From Antedon mediterranea (taxonomy: Eukaryota; Echinodermata; Crinoidea; Comatulida; Antedonidae), in NCBI RefSeq assembly GCF_964355755.1, contig NC_092671.1, positions 1,656,501 to 1,720,500 of the forward strand: 64,000 nt of DNA. Reading direction: 5' to 3'. Below are positions 61,674 to 64,000 of this stretch, one piece after another. How positions within the stretch are numbered: the stretch's first letter is position 1; every line of letters starts with the position of its first letter. Both the position numbers and the translations under genes were made by a program. Below the pieces are notes generated by a model that saw only the letters and a list, made by a program, of their open reading frames with translations, did no database searches and had not been told where the DNA came from.

Positions 61674-63830
61674 AGATTCCTTTGAATATTTTTATTGTTA
61701 AAAACTTACACTTTATTCTTCTGTTGGCTGAAAATAAAATTTTTAAATGTCTTTTAATATTCTTACTCATATTTGTATTTTGAGTTAGAATCTGACCCTG
61801 TCCCCGTTTTAGTCATAAGGTTCCTTCAGCAAATAAACCTTTTTGGTTGTAGAATGACTTCTATTGTCTGTGAGGAAATGCAGACATCTGGCCAAAAGAC
61901 AGAAAAACTGTTAATGTAAAAGGAAGTGTATGGAATTATATTTGAGTATATTTTTTTGATTTTTAATCTCTCATCCTTAAACAGATGGCCCTGTTAAGCG
62001 TAATGAAAATTACAGTTGTCAGAGGGAGAGAATCAAGTAATGTTTATTTTTGTTGAGTTCATTCTAGCTGTATGGGTCAGGTTTCACTAAAAGGCTACCA
62101 AGGTGTAATTGGTAGTTTTTCTTATAATAAGGGATCAACTCAGAATGTTCTTTGTATGTCTATTTTTAACACCTTGTTCTTTTACGCGTGTGTTCAGGCA
62201 TAGCTATGCACACGGCAGATTGTCTGTCTATTGGTTTACATACCATGTTCTCAATTCTTTTTTTCTCATACATTTATACAAATCCATATTCTTCCAAAAC
62301 CAAACTTTTCTTCAAGTAGTCTGATATTGGGAGCGGTGAATGTAAAAAAAATCTGGTATACTATAAATGCATTGTTTTCTTATTGCAACATTTTTTTACA
62401 AAAGAAAACAAAACTCGGTTTCTGAAAGTTTTGTGAATTTCTTTCAGTTGGTTGTACAGTATTTTAGGCCTAATATGTACTTTTTTACGTACTACGTCTG
62501 AAAAATACTATTAAATAATGATGATTTTGCAGTTTTTAGGATAATTCCTTTTTTTCCTGATTGGTATTACTAAATGACATTTACTCATAGGAAACAACAT
62601 AGTAATTATTTAATTTTCTAGCAAAAAAAACCAGCTTGTAAATTTAATCATGAAATTGTTGCAATTAAAATCCTGTATGAAACGTACACTATTACTGTTC
62701 CTTTTATATAATTCAGTTATTAATGAAATAATTCAGATAACCTTGAGTTTTATCCACATACATGTGTTAATAACACTACCACCCAAATGCTCCAAGGACC
62801 AAGGCTTAGCTTTTAGGCCCAAGATCCTTCCCAACTCATTCCTCAAAATCCAAGTGATAAATGCTGTGACAAATGCACAGAAGCCTTGAAACCTTGAAGG
62901 TTTAACTTTCTTATAAAGTGGCTCTATTAAGCAGTCTAGCAACTTCAATACCCTTTGGCACTTTTAGTAATTACCATACCTTTGGCCTATTAGGCAAGGC
63001 TGGTTGGGTTCCCCATATAGTATGAGATAGGGCTCTTCCTGGCACCCCAGAGATGGAGTGCTCTTCATGGCACTAAAGATGGATGGGTATTCATGATACC
63101 AGAGATGGATGGAGAGCAGATGGATGGGAGAGGCTCAGTAAGATGATGGATGACTATCACTACATCTCTAATACACATTTATATTCATTTGTAAAAAGCA
63201 TATTATATCCTTGAAATAGTCAGTATAATTATAAATAATGTGAGAATCAAGTTGGTGATTAGATTGTTTGTTTATCCTTCCAAGATTGTGATTCTGCATT
63301 CTAGGTTCCAAGATTTTTGGTATATGAATGGTATAACATACATATTTCGGTATAACAATTGACTGTAACAGTGTAAAAGCCTATGGGGTGTTACATTGTT
63401 TGCAACAGATATCCAACAAAAATACAGAGTGATGTAATGTATCCTTGAAGATCACAACTTACAATTGATCCAACCTCTGACTAATTTGACTGAGTGACCT
63501 TCATTCCCCTGTGAAGTGCTTTGTGTTAATTTATAGGTGTAAACATAACCATTCATTTAAATGTAATTCTAAATAACCATTTAAAAAATATTTTACATGT
63601 CATGTATTTTTATGGATTTGAATAGAGGATGAAGAGCACTTTACCTTGAAAGGAAAGAAAATATATAAGCAATTTACAGCCGAGCGGTACGGTAAGTGGA
63701 AAACTGCATAGCTTATCCCACATAGAATCTGTATCTACCTTGAGCAGGAAACTGCCAGTACGCGTTGTGTGTAAATGGTCACAAGGAATATTAAAGATAG
63801 ATTCTATATTTTATTACCATTAGTTACCGC
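61674..63830. other. Gene-free stretch
   Basis: Only short frames occur. A degenerate AGATGGATGG-rich stretch lies at 63045-63150. Confidence 0.4.
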
Positions 63831-64000
63831 TCATCTGTGTAAATTGACCTTAACAGCAATCCCGTAGCAAGGGGGTTTGTAGAGTTCAAAAGACCCCCCC
63901 TCATCTGTGTAAATTGGCCTTAACAGCAATCCCGTAGCAAGGGGTTCATAGAGTTCAAAAGACCCCCCTCATCTGTGTAAATTGACCTTAACAGCAATCC
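63831..64000. repeat. Tandem repeat of about 69 bp running off the right edge
   Basis: TCATCTGTGTAAATTGACCT then CAGCAATCCCGTAGCAAGGG starts at 63831, 63901 and 63969, with units of 70 and 68 bp. The third copy is cut by the window end. Confidence 0.9.

Noticed and set aside
62733-62948. 71-codon minus-strand frame
   Set aside because: It looks slightly non-random but I recognise no domain. A decayed repeat is as likely, so no gene is called.

Overview
The window looks like nuclear DNA of a marine invertebrate deuterostome, most likely an echinoderm. It is AT-rich, has long introns and GT-AG splice sites, and is littered with MITEs, tRNA-like SINEs, LINE tails and short tandem repeats. The genes encode metazoan Wnt-receptor-type proteins. 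The organism guess rests on style and gene content only.

Layout, all genes on the + strand. Bases 1086-5610 hold the last five coding exons of a PFTAIRE-type cyclin-dependent kinase (CDK14/15 class), whose 5' part lies off the left edge. After about 11 kb without genes comes a tandem run of four genes with Frizzled cysteine-rich domains (CRDs). CRD gene 1 (16984-17736) is intronless and ends in a GPI-signal-like hydrophobic tail. sFRP-A (21751-29766) has three exons and CRD plus netrin-like (NTR) domains. CRD gene 3 (32080-32547) is a minimal CRD-only protein with its own TATA box and poly(A) signal. sFRP-B (33506-35159) has three exons and the same exon phases as sFRP-A. The run ends with a complete single-exon Frizzled receptor of the FZD1/2/7 class (38614-40338). 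The last 23.6 kb holds only a probable receptor 3' UTR, transposon fragments and tandem repeats; I found no convincing gene there.

How they fit together: all five CRD proteins should bind Wnt ligands. The receptor signals across the membrane through the KTxxxW/Dishevelled route. The two sFRPs and the CRD-only protein are predicted secreted Wnt binders, and CRD gene 1 may be a membrane-tethered one. The kinase belongs to the CDK14/15 family, whose vertebrate members phosphorylate the Wnt co-receptor LRP6. As I recall, CDK14-FZD1 and CDK15-FZD7 are neighbours in the human genome, so the two ends of this locus look like an ancient gene pair with four soluble or tethered CRD genes in between. This locus-scale picture of a receptor beside a nursery of candidate decoys is the main point of interest.

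Limits: exon models were read by eye from splice sites, phase and family resemblance. UTRs, promoters and some starts are uncertain. Transposon family names are tentative.
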